Origin: CALGLS01 sp047626155
Lineage (GTDB): Bacteria > Bacteroidota > Bacteroidia > Chitinophagales > Saprospiraceae
Assembly (NCBI GenBank): GCA_047626155.1
Contig: JBLHRR010000138.1
Span: 1-15,677, forward strand
DNA length: 15,677 nucleotides
Reading direction: 5' to 3'
Within the stretch, counting starts at the first letter, position 1. Each line of letters starts with the position of its first letter. Both the position numbers and the translations under genes were made by a program. Below the pieces are notes generated by a model. The model saw only the letters and a program-made list of their open reading frames with translations, was not told the DNA's origin and did no database searches. Of this stretch, positions 14,998 to 15,677 are shown one piece after another.

Positions 14998-15557
14998 ATG
15001 TTTTTCTCAGAACGAAGCTCTATCTGCTATGCGCTTGAGCTCCCTTCTACAATAACAGATATTCAATACAACGCCTTCGCCGGCTGCAACTCCCAAACCG
15101 AATTAGAAACCGCCTGTTTAAACCGCCTACCTGTAGAGCTAATTAATTTTCCGCAAAACCAAATGATCAATACATAATGCTCTACGGGCAAACCGCATCT
15201 GAAGCAAATAACGACGGCTTCTACCTCCCAAAAATCAATGACGGTAAAGAATGGAATGACCTGACCTTCATCAAAGGGCAGGGCACTTCCATTCTTTTAC
15301 AGGGGTAACAATATACAGATACCCAGCCCTCTGTCGGAATAAATTATTATCGCTTGAAGCAAGTGGATTATGATGGGAATTATGAATATTCAAATGTGGT
15401 GTCGGCAGCATTTCAAAGTGAGAAGAATGAGTTTGAAATTTACTCCAACCCTGCTGATGATTTTATTTTTATAAAAAGTAACAACATTTTCACAAAAATA
15501 GAAATCATAGATATTCATGGAAGAATTGAAAAAGATGTTGGTTTAGAACTAGAATAA
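14998..15557 (+). pseudogene. Decayed LRR_5-like secreted protein with T9SS tail
   Basis: From 14998 the frame encodes LELPSTITDIQYNAFAGCNS, which fits BspA-type LRR_5 repeats, then LPVELINF, a typical linker before T9SS domains. At the T-run 15147-15150 the reading frame shifts by -1, and homology continues as SAKPNDQYIMLYGQTASEAN, then DGFYLP. An in-frame TAA lies at 15306-15308. After it come QYTDTQPSVGINYYRLKQVD and the start of a sorting domain (IYSNPADDF, IEIIDIHGR). The frame ends with TAA at 15555-15557, about halfway through the sorting domain, missing the usual final G-x-Y and K-x-V strands. No signal peptide is visible. With one frameshift, one stop and a truncated tail it is a pseudogene; a sequencing error could explain one lesion but hardly all three. 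Confidence 0.8.
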
Positions 15558-15562
15558 AGATA

Positions 15563-15645
15563 ATAATTCAGCAGTTGACTTTTAGCTGCGGGCAGTTAGA
15601 TTCCCAGTATCGCACATTATAGTGAAGCTAATTGCTAACTATTAC
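15563..15645. repeat. Diverged palindromic repeat, copy C
   Basis: The segment aattcagcagttgactttta, followed by gggcagttagattccc, aligns with the left part of copies A and B (aattcgctgcagttggctttt, ggcagttggcttccc). The segment gtgaagctaattgctaact matches their right arm (gcgaagccaactgctaac). Arms gcagttagattc and its partner gaagctaattgc still pair at 10 of 12 positions. The terminal inverted repeats seen in A and B are not recognisable. It begins 6 bp after the stop of the truncated T9SS relic. Confidence 0.55.
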
Positions 15646-15677
15646 CGCTTCACCCCCAACAACGTAAACGCAAAATA

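Noticed and set aside
15142..15156. Programmed -1 frameshifting at the T-run of the right-end gene
   Set aside because: There is no classic slippery heptamer, and the downstream frame has its own stop and truncated domain, so decay is the simpler explanation.
1..15677. CRISPR array, tRNA or rRNA genes, prophage, or defence system
   Set aside because: I saw no regularly spaced repeats, no cloverleaf or rRNA-like stretches, and no nuclease, integrase, transposase, toxin or capsid-type proteins.

Overview
The window looks like chromosomal DNA of a Bacteroidota member, most likely of the Saprospiria type. The evidence is a type IX secretion (T9SS) C-terminal sorting domain on the DUF1501 protein and on a relic gene, a DUF1800/DUF1501 pair, a Reg_prop/Y_Y_Y sensor kinase with a LytTR regulator, candidate TAnnTTTG promoter boxes, A-rich leaders without Shine-Dalgarno sites, and moderate to low GC. 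No plasmid, phage, IS transposase, CRISPR array or RNA gene is visible. The taxonomic placement is inference.

Layout. Positions 1-543 are intergenic, with a terminator-like hairpin, a perfect 20-bp palindrome, a second hairpin and a doubtful minus-strand reading frame. Minus-strand genes follow for a DUF2207 membrane protein (544-2241) and LemA (2503-3057), separated by a long interrupted hairpin. Positions 3058-3736 hold a small relic of a secreted protein with an Asp-rich CNDGIDNDEDGDID motif, a palindromic repeat with terminal inverted repeats (copy A), and the promoter region of the next gene. Plus-strand genes then encode a TPR-type lipoprotein (3737-5377), a DUF1800 protein (5551-7191) and a DUF1501 protein with a T9SS tail (7382-8941). 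Palindromic repeat copy B lies between the last two and supplies two bases of the DUF1800 stop codon. A (TAAAA)5 tract runs into the DUF1501 start codon.

Positions 8942-9408 are mosaic: a short repeat, a C-terminal fragment of a paralogue of the TPR gene, and an imperfect palindrome of about 170 bp. An OmpA-family envelope protein (9409-10581) follows, then a second copy of the short repeat and a central fragment of the TPR paralogue. A minus-strand two-gene operon encodes a periplasmic propeller sensor kinase (11749-14724) and its LytTR response regulator (10973-11725). The right end (14998-15557) is a pseudogene of an LRR_5-like secreted protein with a T9SS tail. It has a frameshift, an internal stop and a truncated tail, and is followed directly by a diverged palindromic repeat (copy C).

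Function. Most intact genes concern the cell envelope: membrane or secreted proteins, an outer-membrane peptidoglycan anchor, and a sensor system for external signals. I see no new multi-gene system. The noteworthy content is the dense set of palindromic elements and rearranged gene relics in the intergenic DNA, placed at gene ends and starts.
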